DNA from: Pseudarthrobacter chlorophenolicus
Lineage (GTDB): Bacteria > Actinomycetota > Actinomycetes > Actinomycetales > Micrococcaceae
Length of the DNA: 64,000 nucleotides
Assembly: GCF_000962805.1 (NCBI RefSeq)
Contig: NZ_JZTW01000020.1
Span: forward strand, 1 to 64,000
Direction: 5' to 3'
The first letter of the stretch is position 1, and every line of letters starts with the position of its first letter. This document shows, piece by piece, positions 37,457-46,039 of the stretch. The translations under genes were made by a program, and so were the position numbers. Below the pieces are notes generated by a model. That model had not been told where the DNA came from and made no database searches. It saw nothing but the letters and a program-made list of their open reading frames with translations.

Positions 37457-38548
37457 TCAGCTGCGGACCCGGCTGCTGACGCGGGAGAGGTCGGCGGCAC
37501 CGATCAGGCCGGCGTTGGGTCCAAGGTGGGCCAACTGGATACCGGCGGCCGGCCGGAACCCACGGCCAGTCAGGTTCCTGGCGAATGCCTTCCTGGCGGG
37601 CTCCACCAGGAGATCGCCTGCTGAACACAGCCCTCCGCCGATAACGAAGAGTCCCGGATCGAGGGCGGCGGCCAGGTTGGCAAGCCCCAGGCCGAGCCAC
37701 TCCCCCACCTCTTCGATCAGTTCGCGCGATGCTGTATCTCCGGCGAGGGCGAGTTCGGTGACGATGGCACCGGTAATGGTCTCAGCACGGCCACCGACGG
37801 CAGCCAGCAGGTCCTGGGCCACGGGCGAATTGCTGCTGGCAAGGATCCTCGCTTCGCGGCCGAGGGCGTTGCCGGAGGCATACTGCTCCCAGCAGCCACG
37901 GTTGCCGCATTCGCAGCGGTGGCCTCCGGGCATGATGACCTGGTGGCCAAACTCGCCGGCCACGCCGAAGCGGCCACGTTCCACCCTGCCGTCCATCACC
38001 ATGGCCCCACCGATTCCGGTGCCGAGGGTGATGCATACGAGGCGGCTTTCCCCTTGGCCGGCGCCGAACCGCCACTCGGCCCACGCGGCGGCATCGGCGT
38101 CGTTGGCCAGCAGTACCGGACGCCGAAGGAGCTGCTGGAGGTTTGCGCGCAGGGGCTCGTTCCGCCAGGCGAGGTGGGGGCTGAAAAGGACGGTGCCGCC
38201 GTCGAGGTCCATCCAGCCGGCGGCGCCGATGCCCACCGAACGGATCCGCCGCCCGTTGCCGAGCTCTTCGACCAGCTCCACGATGACCCGTTCCACAGCC
38301 CGGGGATCAGTCCCTGGCGTGCTGCGGCGGGCTTCGCTGAGGATCCGGCCTTCCTCGTCCACAACACCTGCCGCCACCTTGGTGCCGCCGATGTCGATGC
38401 CAATCGCCAGTCCCCGGCGTCCCAGGCGTGCCCGCCCCCGGGATCCTTTTCCCTGCCCTAAGGCGGCGCGGTACGGGGCGGACCGCCGCTTCCACGGCGC
38501 GGATCGACGGAGGTGGCCGGCCTGGTCGCCGGAGGGCGGTGCGTACAT
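37457..38548 (-). CDS. glk: ROK-family glucokinase
   Basis: Cytoplasmic sugar kinase of the ROK family, 363 aa, probably glucose phosphorylating. An unusual basic N-terminal extension of about 47 residues precedes the phosphate loop GIDIGGTK at 50-57. The ROK zinc-binding signature is intact (HRCECGNRGCWE). EVGEWLGLGLANLAAALDP is a conserved C-terminal motif. The ATG at 38548 is the first start that avoids overlap with the fadD15 control region; a start just before LAIGIDIGG would give the standard length, so the extension may not be translated. Confidence 0.88.
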   Translation of the reverse strand: MYAPPSGDQAGHLRRSAPWKRRSAPYRAALGQGKGSRGRARLGRRGLAIGIDIGGTKVAAGVVDEEGRILSEARRSTPGTDPRAVERVIVELVEELGNGRRIRSVGIGAAGWMDLDGGTVLFSPHLAWRNEPLRANLQQLLRRPVLLANDADAAAWAEWRFGAGQGESRLVCITLGTGIGGAMVMDGRVERGRFGVAGEFGHQVIMPGGHRCECGNRGCWEQYASGNALGREARILASSNSPVAQDLLAAVGGRAETITGAIVTELALAGDTASRELIEEVGEWLGLGLANLAAALDPGLFVIGGGLCSAGDLLVEPARKAFARNLTGRGFRPAAGIQLAHLGPNAGLIGAADLSRVSSRVRS

Positions 38549-38621
38549 AGTCCCCAATTCTAGGCTTGCGGCCGGACCGCCCAAGCCGGGGCGCGCTGGT
38601 TCCGGCTCCGTCCGTGCGGCA

Positions 38622-38650
38622 TTGACGGCTAAGTTACTGGCCAGTAACTT
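38622..38650 (+). promoter_or_regulatory. fadD15 promoter with 20-bp perfect palindrome
   Basis: TTGACG (38622-38627) and TAACTT (38645-38650) are separated by 17 bases and form a candidate promoter about 85 bases upstream of the FadD15-like gene. AAGTTACTGGCCAGTAACTT (38631-38650) is a perfect 20-bp palindrome filling the spacer and the -10. Long palindromes of this form are typical TetR-family operators in fatty-acid degradation genes; no TetR gene is in the window. Confidence 0.6.
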
Positions 38651-38732
38651 TAGATACAGCACTGTCCTGCGGCGGCATACTAGGCTTGTGGCATGCCCCC
38701 TGCGCGGGACGACGGATATCAAAGGAGCTATA

Positions 38733-40541
38733 GTGCGCCAGTTCAGTGTTCCGCCCCTTGTTGTTGTTCCACCGGAGACCAACATCACAGACCTGCTGCT
38801 GCGGCAGGCCACAAAGGCCAGCAACCCGGCACTGTTTTCCCGCCTTGACGCATCCGGCTCCTGGCAGAATGTGTCCGCCACCGAATTCCTGGCCGACGTC
38901 AGTGCCCTGGCGAAGGGCTTGATGGCCAGTGGCGTGGGCGCCGGCGACCGGGTGGGAATCATGTCCCGGACCCGCTACGAATGGTCCCTGGTGGACTTCG
39001 CCATTTGGTTTGCCGGTGCCATCTCGGTCCCGATCTATGAAACCTCGTCCCCGTCACAGGTGGCCTGGAACCTTGGGGACTCCGGGGCCGTTGCCGCGTT
39101 CGGTGAATCCGCGCACCACGAAAACATCATCCTGCAGGCCGTCAACGCCGAAGGCCTCACCGATCTGAAGCACGTCTGGCAGCTGGAAGGCGCCGGCCTG
39201 GATGCCCTCCGCGAGGCCGGGCGTGGCGTCAGCGACGACGAACTCGAGACGCGGCGGAGTGCTGCCGGCCTCGCCGATACCGCCACCATCATCTACACGT
39301 CCGGCACCACCGGGCGGCCCAAGGGTTGCGAACTGACGCACGGGAACTTCGTGGAGCTCTCGGACAACGCCCTGGCCATCATCGGCGAAATCGTGCACGA
39401 GGACGCCAAGACCATCATGTTCCTTCCGCTGGCCCACGTCTTCGCACGGTTCATTTCCGTCCTGGCCATGGCTGCCGGGACCACGGTGGCGCACACGCCG
39501 GACATCAAGAACCTGCTCGCGGACCTGCAGAGCTACGAGCCCACCTTCATCCTGGCCGTGCCGCGGGTCTTCGAGAAGGTCTACAACTCGGCCATGACCA
39601 AGGCGGAGGACGGCGGCAAGGGTGCCATCTTCCACCGGGCCGCCGATACCGCTATCGCGTACTCGAAAGCACGCCAGGAAGGCCGCATCGGGTTGGGCCT
39701 CAAGCTCCGCCATGCACTCTTCGACAAGCTGGTGTACGGCAAGCTGCGCGCTGCGATGGGCGGTCACGTGGCCCACGCCGTGTCCGGCGGCGGCCCGCTC
39801 GGCGAACGCCTGGGCCACTTCTTCCAGGGCATCGGCCTGCAGGTACTCGAAGGGTACGGCCTCACCGAAACCACGGCCCCCATCTCGGTCAACACACCGT
39901 CGCGGATCAAGATCGGGTCCGTGGGCAAGCCGCTGCCCGGCAACGCCGTGAAGATCGCCGAGGACGGCGAAATCCTCACCCAGGGCGTCTGCGTGATGCG
40001 CGGCTACTACAAGCGCGACGACCTTACCGAGGACACGTTCGACGACGGCTGGTTCCGTACCGGGGACATCGGCAGGCTCGACGAGGACGGGTTTGTCTGG
40101 ATCACCGGCCGCAAGAAGGAGATCATCGTGACGGCCGGCGGCAAGAACGTGATCCCCGCCCTCCTGGAGGACCAGATCCGGGCCGACGCCTTGGTCTCGC
40201 AGGTCCTCGTGGTGGGTGACAACCGCCCGTTCATCGGCGCCCTGGTCACCCTGGACCAGGAGGCGCTGCCGGGCTGGCTCCAACGGCACGGACTCCCGGC
40301 GGGCACGTCACTGGAGGAGGCAGCGGAGAACCCTGTGGTCAAGGCAGCTGTGCAGGACCTGATCACTGCTGCCAACGGGTCTGTGTCCCAGGCGGAGGCC
40401 ATCAAGTCATTCCGGATCGTCCCGGCGGATTTCACGGAGGCGTCCGGGCACCTGACACCGTCCATGAAGGTAAAGCGGGCACAGGTGATGAAAGATTTCG
40501 AGACCGTTATCGAGGAGATGTACTCGGCACCCCGCTCCTGA
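38733..40541 (+). CDS. fadD15: Long-chain fatty acyl-CoA ligase, FadD15-like
   Basis: AMP-forming acyl-CoA synthetase (602 aa) that activates long-chain fatty acids with ATP and CoA. The P-loop is YTSGTTGRPKGCELTHGN, the A5 motif is GYGLTETTAPI, and the hinge and A8 region GDIGRLDEDGFVWITGRKKE leads to TAGGKNV. GTG at 38733 has a clear AAAGGAG ribosome-binding site 6 bases upstream. Rv2187 (FadD15) lies at the corresponding end of the mycobacterial block. Regulation by a repressor at the overlapping palindrome is inferred. Confidence 0.93.
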   Translation: MRQFSVPPLVVVPPETNITDLLLRQATKASNPALFSRLDASGSWQNVSATEFLADVSALAKGLMASGVGAGDRVGIMSRTRYEWSLVDFAIWFAGAISVPIYETSSPSQVAWNLGDSGAVAAFGESAHHENIILQAVNAEGLTDLKHVWQLEGAGLDALREAGRGVSDDELETRRSAAGLADTATIIYTSGTTGRPKGCELTHGNFVELSDNALAIIGEIVHEDAKTIMFLPLAHVFARFISVLAMAAGTTVAHTPDIKNLLADLQSYEPTFILAVPRVFEKVYNSAMTKAEDGGKGAIFHRAADTAIAYSKARQEGRIGLGLKLRHALFDKLVYGKLRAAMGGHVAHAVSGGGPLGERLGHFFQGIGLQVLEGYGLTETTAPISVNTPSRIKIGSVGKPLPGNAVKIAEDGEILTQGVCVMRGYYKRDDLTEDTFDDGWFRTGDIGRLDEDGFVWITGRKKEIIVTAGGKNVIPALLEDQIRADALVSQVLVVGDNRPFIGALVTLDQEALPGWLQRHGLPAGTSLEEAAENPVVKAAVQDLITAANGSVSQAEAIKSFRIVPADFTEASGHLTPSMKVKRAQVMKDFETVIEEMYSAPRS

Positions 40542-40566
40542 TGCAAGCACTGCTGCACAGTTGAAC

Positions 40567-40604
40567 AAAAAGGTCCTCCCGGCTGCTGCCGGGAGGACCT
40601 TTTC
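40567..40604. terminator. Bidirectional terminator between fadD15 and pyc
   Basis: A stem of about 15 bp (AAAAGGTCCTCCCGG with CCGGGAGGACCTTTT) closes a 6-base loop and has A and T runs on both sides. It lies between two convergent genes. Confidence 0.88.
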
Positions 40605-40627
40605 ATTGCCTTGCCTGATGGACGGGG

Positions 40628-43600
40628 CTACTGCTCCACAACCAGGAGCAGGTCTCCGCCCTGCACCTGCTCCACCGCGGAGATGGCGAGCCTGCCCACC
40701 TTGCCGCCCACCGGCGTCGTAATGGATGCTTCCATCTTCATCGCCTCGATGGTGGCCACGGTATCACCGGCATTCACGGTGTCACCGGCCTTCACCGTGA
40801 TCGTGACCGCGCCTGCGAACGGTGCGGCAACGTGGCCGGGCTGGGCCGGGTCCGCCTTCTCCGCTGCCTTGACGTTGCTGACCACCGAACGGTCCCGCAC
40901 CATGACCGGCCGGGACTGGCCGTTCAGGGTGCACATGACGGTGCGCATGCCCTTTTCGTCAGGTTCGGAGACAGCTTCCAGGGAAGCAATCAGCCGGACA
41001 CCGCGTTCGAGTTCGATCTCGTGCTCGGCCCCCCGCTGGAAACCGTAGAGGTAGTCGCGGGTGTCGAGGACGGAGATGTTGCCGTACGTCTCAACGCTCT
41101 TCAGGTAATCCTTGGTGGGTCCGTCGAAGAGCAGCCGGTTCAGGGTGTGCTGGCGGGTCTTGGAATCGGACTTGAGCGCGGCGCTGTCCTCGGCGCTGAG
41201 CTCGACGTCGCGGACCTTGATGCTGCGTCCCTGGAGTGCCTTGGTGCGGAACGGCTCCGGCCACCCTCCGGGAGGGTCGCCGAGTTCGCCGGACAGGAAT
41301 CCGATCACGGAATCGGGGATGTCATAGTTTTGCGGGTTCTCATTGAAGTCCGCAGGATCGGCGTTGAGGCCCACCAGGTGCAGGGCGAGGTCGCCCACCA
41401 CCTTTGACGATGGGGTGACCTTGACCAGGTGCCCCAGGATCCGGTCGGCCGCCGTGTACATGTCTTCGATGGCTTCGAACCGCTCGCCCAGGCCCAGCGC
41501 AATGGCCTGTTGGCGGAGGTTGGAAAGCTGGCCACCGGGAATCTCATGCTTGTATACCCGGCCGGTGGGGCCCGGCAGGCCCGATTCGAAGGGTGCGTAG
41601 ACCCGGCGGATGGCTTCCCAGTATGGTTCCAGGGAGCTGACGGCGTCCAGGCTGAGGCCGGTATCGCGGGGCGTGTGCGCCAGCGCCGCCACCAGGGCCG
41701 ATGCCGACACCTGGCTGGTGGTGCCGGCCAGGGAGGCCGACGCTACGTCCACGGCATCCACGCCGGCGTCCACGGCCGCGAGCAGGGTTGCCAGCTGGCC
41801 GCCCGCCGTGTCGTGGGTGTGCAGGTGGACGGGAAGGTCGAAGCGTTCCCGCAGCGCGGCCACCAGCTTGGCAGCTGCAGCGGGCCGCAGCAGGCCGGCC
41901 ATGTCCTTGATCGCCAGGATGTGGGCGCCGGCGTCGACGATTTTCTGGGCGAGTTCAAGGTAGTAGTCCAGCGTGTAGAGCTTCTCCGCCGGGTCCAGCA
42001 GGTCGCCGGTGTAGCACAGTGCCACTTCGGCGACTGCTGTGCCCGTGGCGCGGACCGCCCGGATGGCGGGGGCCATCTGGTTGACGTCGTTCAGGGCGTC
42101 GAAGATCCGGAAGATGTCGATGCCGGTGGCTGCTGCCTCATTGACGAAGGCTTCGGTGACTTCCTCGGGGTACGGGGTGTAACCGACGGTGTTGCGGCCG
42201 CGGAGGAGCATCTGGATACAAACATTCGGCAAGGCCTCGCGAAGTGCTGCGAGGCGTTCCCACGGATCTTCGCCAAGGAAACGGAGCGCGACGTCATAGG
42301 TTGCCCCGCCCCAGGCTTCGACGGACAGCAGTTCCGGCATCAGGGCGCTGACTGCCGGGCCGGCAGCAACGAGGTCACGGGTGCGGACCCGGGTGGCAAG
42401 CAGCGACTGGTGGGCATCGCGGAAAGTGGTGTCCGTGACTGCAACAGCGGTTTGCCCGCGCAGCGCCTTGGCAAAGCCTTCCGGCCCGAGCTCACGCAGT
42501 TTCTGGCGGGAGCCCGGCACTGCCTGCTGGCCCTTGACCGACGGCAGCTTCTCCGCCGGGTCCGAGTGGACTGTCAGTTCGCCGTTGGGCTTGTTGACCG
42601 TGACGTCGGCCAGCCACGTCAGCAGCTTGGTGCCACGGTCAGCCGACACCCGCGCCTTCAGCAGCTGGGGGCGCTGGTCGATGAAGTTGGTGGCGACGTC
42701 GCCGGCGATGAAGTCGGGGTCGTCCAACACGGCCTGGAGGAAGGGGATGTTGGTGGACACGCCGCGGATGCGGAACTCGGCAAGGGACCGGCGGGCTCGG
42801 GCCACGGCGGCGGGGTAGTCCCGGCCGCGGCAGGTGAGCTTGACCAGCATGGAGTCGAAGTGCGGGCTGATCTCGGCGCCGGAGTACACCGTTCCGCCGT
42901 CAAGCCTCACGCCGGCACCGCCCGCGGAGCGGTAGCCGGTGATCTTTCCGACGTCGGGCCGGAAGCCGTTGGACGGGTCCTCGGTGGTGATGCGGCTCTG
43001 CAGGGCAGCACCCTTGAGGTGGACGGTCTCCTGGGAGAGCCCCAGGTCGGCAAGTGTCTCGCCGGAGGCAATGCGCATCTGGGCCTGGACGAGGTCCACG
43101 TCCGTGACTTCCTCGGTGACCGTGTGCTCCACCTGGATGCGCGGATTCATCTCAATGAAGACGTGCTGGCCGGCCCGCTCGCCTTCGGTGTCCACCAGGA
43201 ACTCGACGGTGCCCGCGTTGACGTAGTTCAGCGCCTGCGCGAACTTAACGGCGTCGCGGTACAGGGCCTGGCGGATGTTTTCGTCCAGGTTCGGCGCCGG
43301 GGCGATCTCGATGACCTTCTGGTGCCGCCGCTGGATGGAACAGTCCCGCTCGAAAAGGTGCATGACGTTGCCCTCGGCGTCAGCGAGGATCTGCACCTCG
43401 ATGTGGCGGGGGCGCAGGACGGCCTGCTCCAGGAACATGGTGGGGTCGCCGAAGGCGGCGTCCGCTTCACGCATGGCCGATTTCAGGGCCTCGGGAAGTG
43501 CTTCACGGGTGTCCACCCGCCGCATGCCACGGCCGCCACCGCCGGCCACTGCCTTCGCAAAGATGGGGAAGCCGATCTCATCGGCGGCGGCAAGCAGTTC

Positions 43601-44026
43601 GTCCAGGTCCTTGGACGGCTCACTGGACTTCAGCACCGGCACGCCTGCCTCGCGGGCCGCCTTCAGTGCGGCCACCTTGTTTCCGGCAAGTTCAAGGACT
43701 TCGGCCGGCGGACCCACGAACGTGATGCCCGCTTCCTTGGCCGCGCGGGCCAGGTCCGGGTTTTCTGAGAGGAAGCCGTACCCGGGGTAAATGGCGTCAG
43801 CGCCGGACTCCTTGGCCACCCGCACAACCTCGGCGACGTCCAGGTATGCCCGGACGGGATGCCCTTCCTCGCCAATCAGGTAAGCCTCGTCCGCTTTCTG
43901 CCGGTGGATCGAGTTTCGGTCCTCATGGGGAAAAACGGCAACGGTCTTTGCGCCCAGCTCGTAGCCGGCGCGGAAGGCCCTGATCGCGATTTCGCCGCGG
44001 TTGGCCACCAGAACTTTGGAAAACAT
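40628..44026 (-). CDS. pyc: Pyruvate carboxylase
   Basis: Biotin-dependent anaplerotic enzyme converting pyruvate, bicarbonate and ATP to oxaloacetate (1132 aa, full length). The biotin carboxylase domain (about 1-450) has GGGGRGMRRV in the ATP-grasp region. The carboxyltransferase domain (about 530-810) has TTFRDAHQSLLATR. The C-terminal biotinyl domain has IEAMKMEA with biotinylated Lys1097. A GCAGGAGAAG ribosome-binding site precedes the ATG. A perfect inverted repeat lies about 65 bases upstream. It matches Rv2967c in family. Confidence 0.97.
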   Translation of the reverse strand: MFSKVLVANRGEIAIRAFRAGYELGAKTVAVFPHEDRNSIHRQKADEAYLIGEEGHPVRAYLDVAEVVRVAKESGADAIYPGYGFLSENPDLARAAKEAGITFVGPPAEVLELAGNKVAALKAAREAGVPVLKSSEPSKDLDELLAAADEIGFPIFAKAVAGGGGRGMRRVDTREALPEALKSAMREADAAFGDPTMFLEQAVLRPRHIEVQILADAEGNVMHLFERDCSIQRRHQKVIEIAPAPNLDENIRQALYRDAVKFAQALNYVNAGTVEFLVDTEGERAGQHVFIEMNPRIQVEHTVTEEVTDVDLVQAQMRIASGETLADLGLSQETVHLKGAALQSRITTEDPSNGFRPDVGKITGYRSAGGAGVRLDGGTVYSGAEISPHFDSMLVKLTCRGRDYPAAVARARRSLAEFRIRGVSTNIPFLQAVLDDPDFIAGDVATNFIDQRPQLLKARVSADRGTKLLTWLADVTVNKPNGELTVHSDPAEKLPSVKGQQAVPGSRQKLRELGPEGFAKALRGQTAVAVTDTTFRDAHQSLLATRVRTRDLVAAGPAVSALMPELLSVEAWGGATYDVALRFLGEDPWERLAALREALPNVCIQMLLRGRNTVGYTPYPEEVTEAFVNEAAATGIDIFRIFDALNDVNQMAPAIRAVRATGTAVAEVALCYTGDLLDPAEKLYTLDYYLELAQKIVDAGAHILAIKDMAGLLRPAAAAKLVAALRERFDLPVHLHTHDTAGGQLATLLAAVDAGVDAVDVASASLAGTTSQVSASALVAALAHTPRDTGLSLDAVSSLEPYWEAIRRVYAPFESGLPGPTGRVYKHEIPGGQLSNLRQQAIALGLGERFEAIEDMYTAADRILGHLVKVTPSSKVVGDLALHLVGLNADPADFNENPQNYDIPDSVIGFLSGELGDPPGGWPEPFRTKALQGRSIKVRDVELSAEDSAALKSDSKTRQHTLNRLLFDGPTKDYLKSVETYGNISVLDTRDYLYGFQRGAEHEIELERGVRLIASLEAVSEPDEKGMRTVMCTLNGQSRPVMVRDRSVVSNVKAAEKADPAQPGHVAAPFAGAVTITVKAGDTVNAGDTVATIEAMKMEASITTPVGGKVGRLAISAVEQVQGGDLLLVVEQ

Positions 44027-44327
44027 ACTTCTCCTGCATCATTGCGGGTGGATCGGTGAGTGGTCACAGTGTCTAGGACCCACAAGGACAAACACAAATC
44101 TTTGTGTCAGCCATCACAGATTTCCCCGTCATGTCCTGATCGGTTTGTGCCGGGCCGTCCTGATCAGCCCCGGCTGCACCGCCAGTGCCATGCCGAGCGC
44201 CCATAAAGCAGGATTCACCGCGGCATCCACATATGATGAGTAGGGCGGCAGGACCGTCCGGCTTCGGTTCCGCCGGAGCAAACATTACCCCCAACACGGC
44301 ATCCGGCGTTAGGTTTTGGTTTCTCAA
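44027..44327. other. Divergent intergenic region between pyc and ParA-like gene
   Basis: This gap of about 300 bases contains the inverted repeat at 44092-44107 and a repeated GTCCTGATC (44133-44141 and 44157-44165, 24-bp period). Transcription must leave in both directions. No coding frame with normal codon bias is seen. Confidence 0.55.
44092..44107 (-). promoter_or_regulatory. Perfect inverted repeat upstream of pyc
   Basis: ACACAAA-N2-TTTGTGT is a perfect 7-bp inverted repeat. On the minus strand its right arm contains TTGTGT, which with a 16-base spacer and TAGACA could be the pyc promoter. An operator role is inferred. Confidence 0.4.
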
Positions 44328-45146
44328 GTGCAAGTAGTCAGCATCAGCAGCCTTAAGGGTGGAGTCGGCAAGACTTCCGTCACCACAGGATTGGCGTCTG
44401 CGGCGCTGGCCGCGGGAATCAAGACGCTTGTGGTGGACCTCGATCCCCATGCCGACGCCACCACGGCCCTGGGCGTGCAGCCCGGCGAGCAGCTTGATAT
44501 CGGACGGATGCTCAAGAGCCCCCGCCGCGCAAAGCTCGCCGAGAACGTGGTGCGGAGCAATTGGAGCGCCCGCGCCCACTCAAACGGTTCCGGCCCCGCT
44601 GTCCTGGATGTCGCCGTTGGCTCCGCCTACACGGGGATCTACGACCGCCCGGACCTTGGGCGCCGCGACCTTCGCCGGCTCACTGCGGTCCTGGCCGGTG
44701 CCGGGAACTACCAGCTGGTGCTGATCGACTGCCCGCCGTCACTCAACGGCCTAACCCGGATGGCGTGGTCCGCCAGCGACAAGGTGGCACTTGTGGCCGA
44801 ACCCGGGCTCTTCTCGGTGGCGGGCACGGAACGCACCATGCGCGCCATCCAGCTCTTCAAGCAGGAGTTCGCCCCCAACCTTTCTCCGGCAGGCATCGTC
44901 GCCAACCGGGTGCGGACCGGCTCGTCCGAGCACACCTACCGGCTGGCCGAGATGGAGTCGATGTTTGGCGAGCTGCTGCTCAGCCCACGGATCCCGGAGC
45001 AGGCCAACTGGCAACAGATCCAGGGCGCAGCGCACCCGGTGCACCACTGGCCGGGCGACTCCGCCAAATCCGCTGCCGCCCTGTTCGATGAGCTGCTGGC
45101 CAACCTGATGGCTGCGGGCAGCGGCCTGCGCAACCGGGCACGCTAG
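44328..45146 (+). CDS. Orphan ParA/MinD-like ATPase
   Basis: Deviant Walker-A ATPase (272 aa). KGGVGKTSVTTGLA at about residues 9-22 is the ParA-type P-loop with the signature lysine, VVDLDPHADATTALG is Walker A', and VLIDCPPSLNGL is Walker B. No ParB or binding-site partner gene is adjacent. GTG at 44328 is chosen since homology starts at VVSISSLKGG; a TTG at 44316 is in frame. It lies between pyc and the gcvH-MerR block and is closed by a strong terminator. It may position a cellular cargo rather than a chromosome; function unknown. Confidence 0.83.
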   Translation: MQVVSISSLKGGVGKTSVTTGLASAALAAGIKTLVVDLDPHADATTALGVQPGEQLDIGRMLKSPRRAKLAENVVRSNWSARAHSNGSGPAVLDVAVGSAYTGIYDRPDLGRRDLRRLTAVLAGAGNYQLVLIDCPPSLNGLTRMAWSASDKVALVAEPGLFSVAGTERTMRAIQLFKQEFAPNLSPAGIVANRVRTGSSEHTYRLAEMESMFGELLLSPRIPEQANWQQIQGAAHPVHHWPGDSAKSAAALFDELLANLMAAGSGLRNRAR

Positions 45147-45158
45147 GGACAAACCTTA

Positions 45159-45206
45159 ACGAAAAGGGGCCGCACTCCTCCGGGAGGAGTGCGGCCCCTT
45201 TTCGTT
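45159..45206. terminator. Long bidirectional terminator
   Basis: A near-perfect 49-base palindrome has 24-bp arms that meet at one central base. The stem is GC-rich in the middle with AACGAAAAG and CTTTTCGTT at the ends, giving A/T runs on both strands. It lies between the convergent ParA-like and MerR genes. Confidence 0.9.
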
Positions 45207-45216
45207 GGCTTGGAGG

Positions 45217-45810
45217 TCAGCTGATCTTGCGCGCGGCCCGCCGTTTGCTGAGCTCGTCGTCAGGGAACGTCTGTTCGGCGGCGTGCTCGCTTGGCAGGGA
45301 CGCCAGGCTGCCCTCCACCTCGCGCCATACGCGGCCCACTGCGATGCCGAAGACGCCCTGGCCGCCTTGGACGAGGTCAATGACTTCGTCGGCGGAGGTG
45401 CATTCGTAAACGCTGGCGCCGTCGCTCATCAGGGTGATCTGGGCGAGATCCTCCACGCCCCGTTCACGCAGGTGCTCCACGGCGGTACGGATCTGCTGGA
45501 GGGAAACTCCGGTGTCAAGGAGACGCTTGACCACCTTGAGGACAAGGATGTCCCGGAAACCGTAGAGGCGCTGCGAACCGGATCCAGCCGCGCCGCGTAC
45601 GGCCGGCTCCACCAGTCCGGTCCGGGCCCAGTAGTCGAGCTGCCGGTAAGTGATGCCTGCCGCCTTGCACGCAGTGGGGCCGCGGTAGCCGGCGTCCTCG
45701 TCCAGGACAGGGAGGTCTTCGGTAAAGAGGAGGCCCTGGGCACCGCTTACGGGTACGGCGGCACCGGCCGTGGGCTGCTTCAGCCCGCCTGCTTCACCTT
45801 TAGGACTCAC
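45217..45810 (-). CDS. MerR-family regulator, Rv1830-like
   Basis: MerR-type transcription factor (197 aa), orthologous by sequence type and position to Rv1830 of M. tuberculosis (ResR/McdR), which is linked to cell-cycle and drug-recovery control. An N-terminal tail of about 40 residues precedes the winged helix (YRGPTACKAAGITYRQLDYW, about 42-61), with a basic wing (SGSQRLYGFRDIL) and a dimerisation helix (GVSLQQIRTAVEHL). The C-terminal domain has no ligand cysteines, so it is not a metal sensor. It is the last gene of the five-gene gcvH-MerR block; a 229-base gap upstream holds a candidate operator. Confidence 0.88.
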   Translation of the reverse strand: MSPKGEAGGLKQPTAGAAVPVSGAQGLLFTEDLPVLDEDAGYRGPTACKAAGITYRQLDYWARTGLVEPAVRGAAGSGSQRLYGFRDILVLKVVKRLLDTGVSLQQIRTAVEHLRERGVEDLAQITLMSDGASVYECTSADEVIDLVQGGQGVFGIAVGRVWREVEGSLASLPSEHAAEQTFPDDELSKRRAARKIS

Positions 45811-46012
45811 CTGGATCCTCCTTGTCGTACGCTCCCGGGAACAACTGCAGCAGCGTGGGCATGAAGACCATGCATGTAATTCTCGCGGGGCGCACTTTCC
45901 AGTGTGACTTGCGCGGCTGCCGTAAGCAATGGGAACTTGATACTTCGACGTTAGGCCCGGAGGGTCGCCAGGTCAAAGACCTTGGGGCTTTGAAGTGGCG
46001 TGTCGAAACTTT

Positions 46013-46031
46013 CAGCCTCAACTTTAACCTT
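46013..46031 (-). promoter_or_regulatory. Candidate MerR operator upstream of the Rv1830-like gene
   Basis: The minus-strand 19-mer reads AAGGTTAAAGTTGAGGCTG and shares the core AGTTGARG with the ftsZ upstream repeat and the site at 58339-58357. Its left arm is divergent, so the match is partial. It lies in the 229-base gap between the DUF151 gene and the MerR gene. Confidence 0.35.
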
Positions 46032-46039
46032 AACGTGAT

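Noticed and set aside
41429..43768. A plus-strand open frame of about 779 codons opposite pyruvate carboxylase
   Set aside because: It is antisense to a full-length pyc gene and lacks protein-like composition.
44073..44579. A minus-strand frame of 168 codons between pyc and the ParA-like gene
   Set aside because: It overlaps the P-loop region of the ParA-like gene in antisense and has no homology features.
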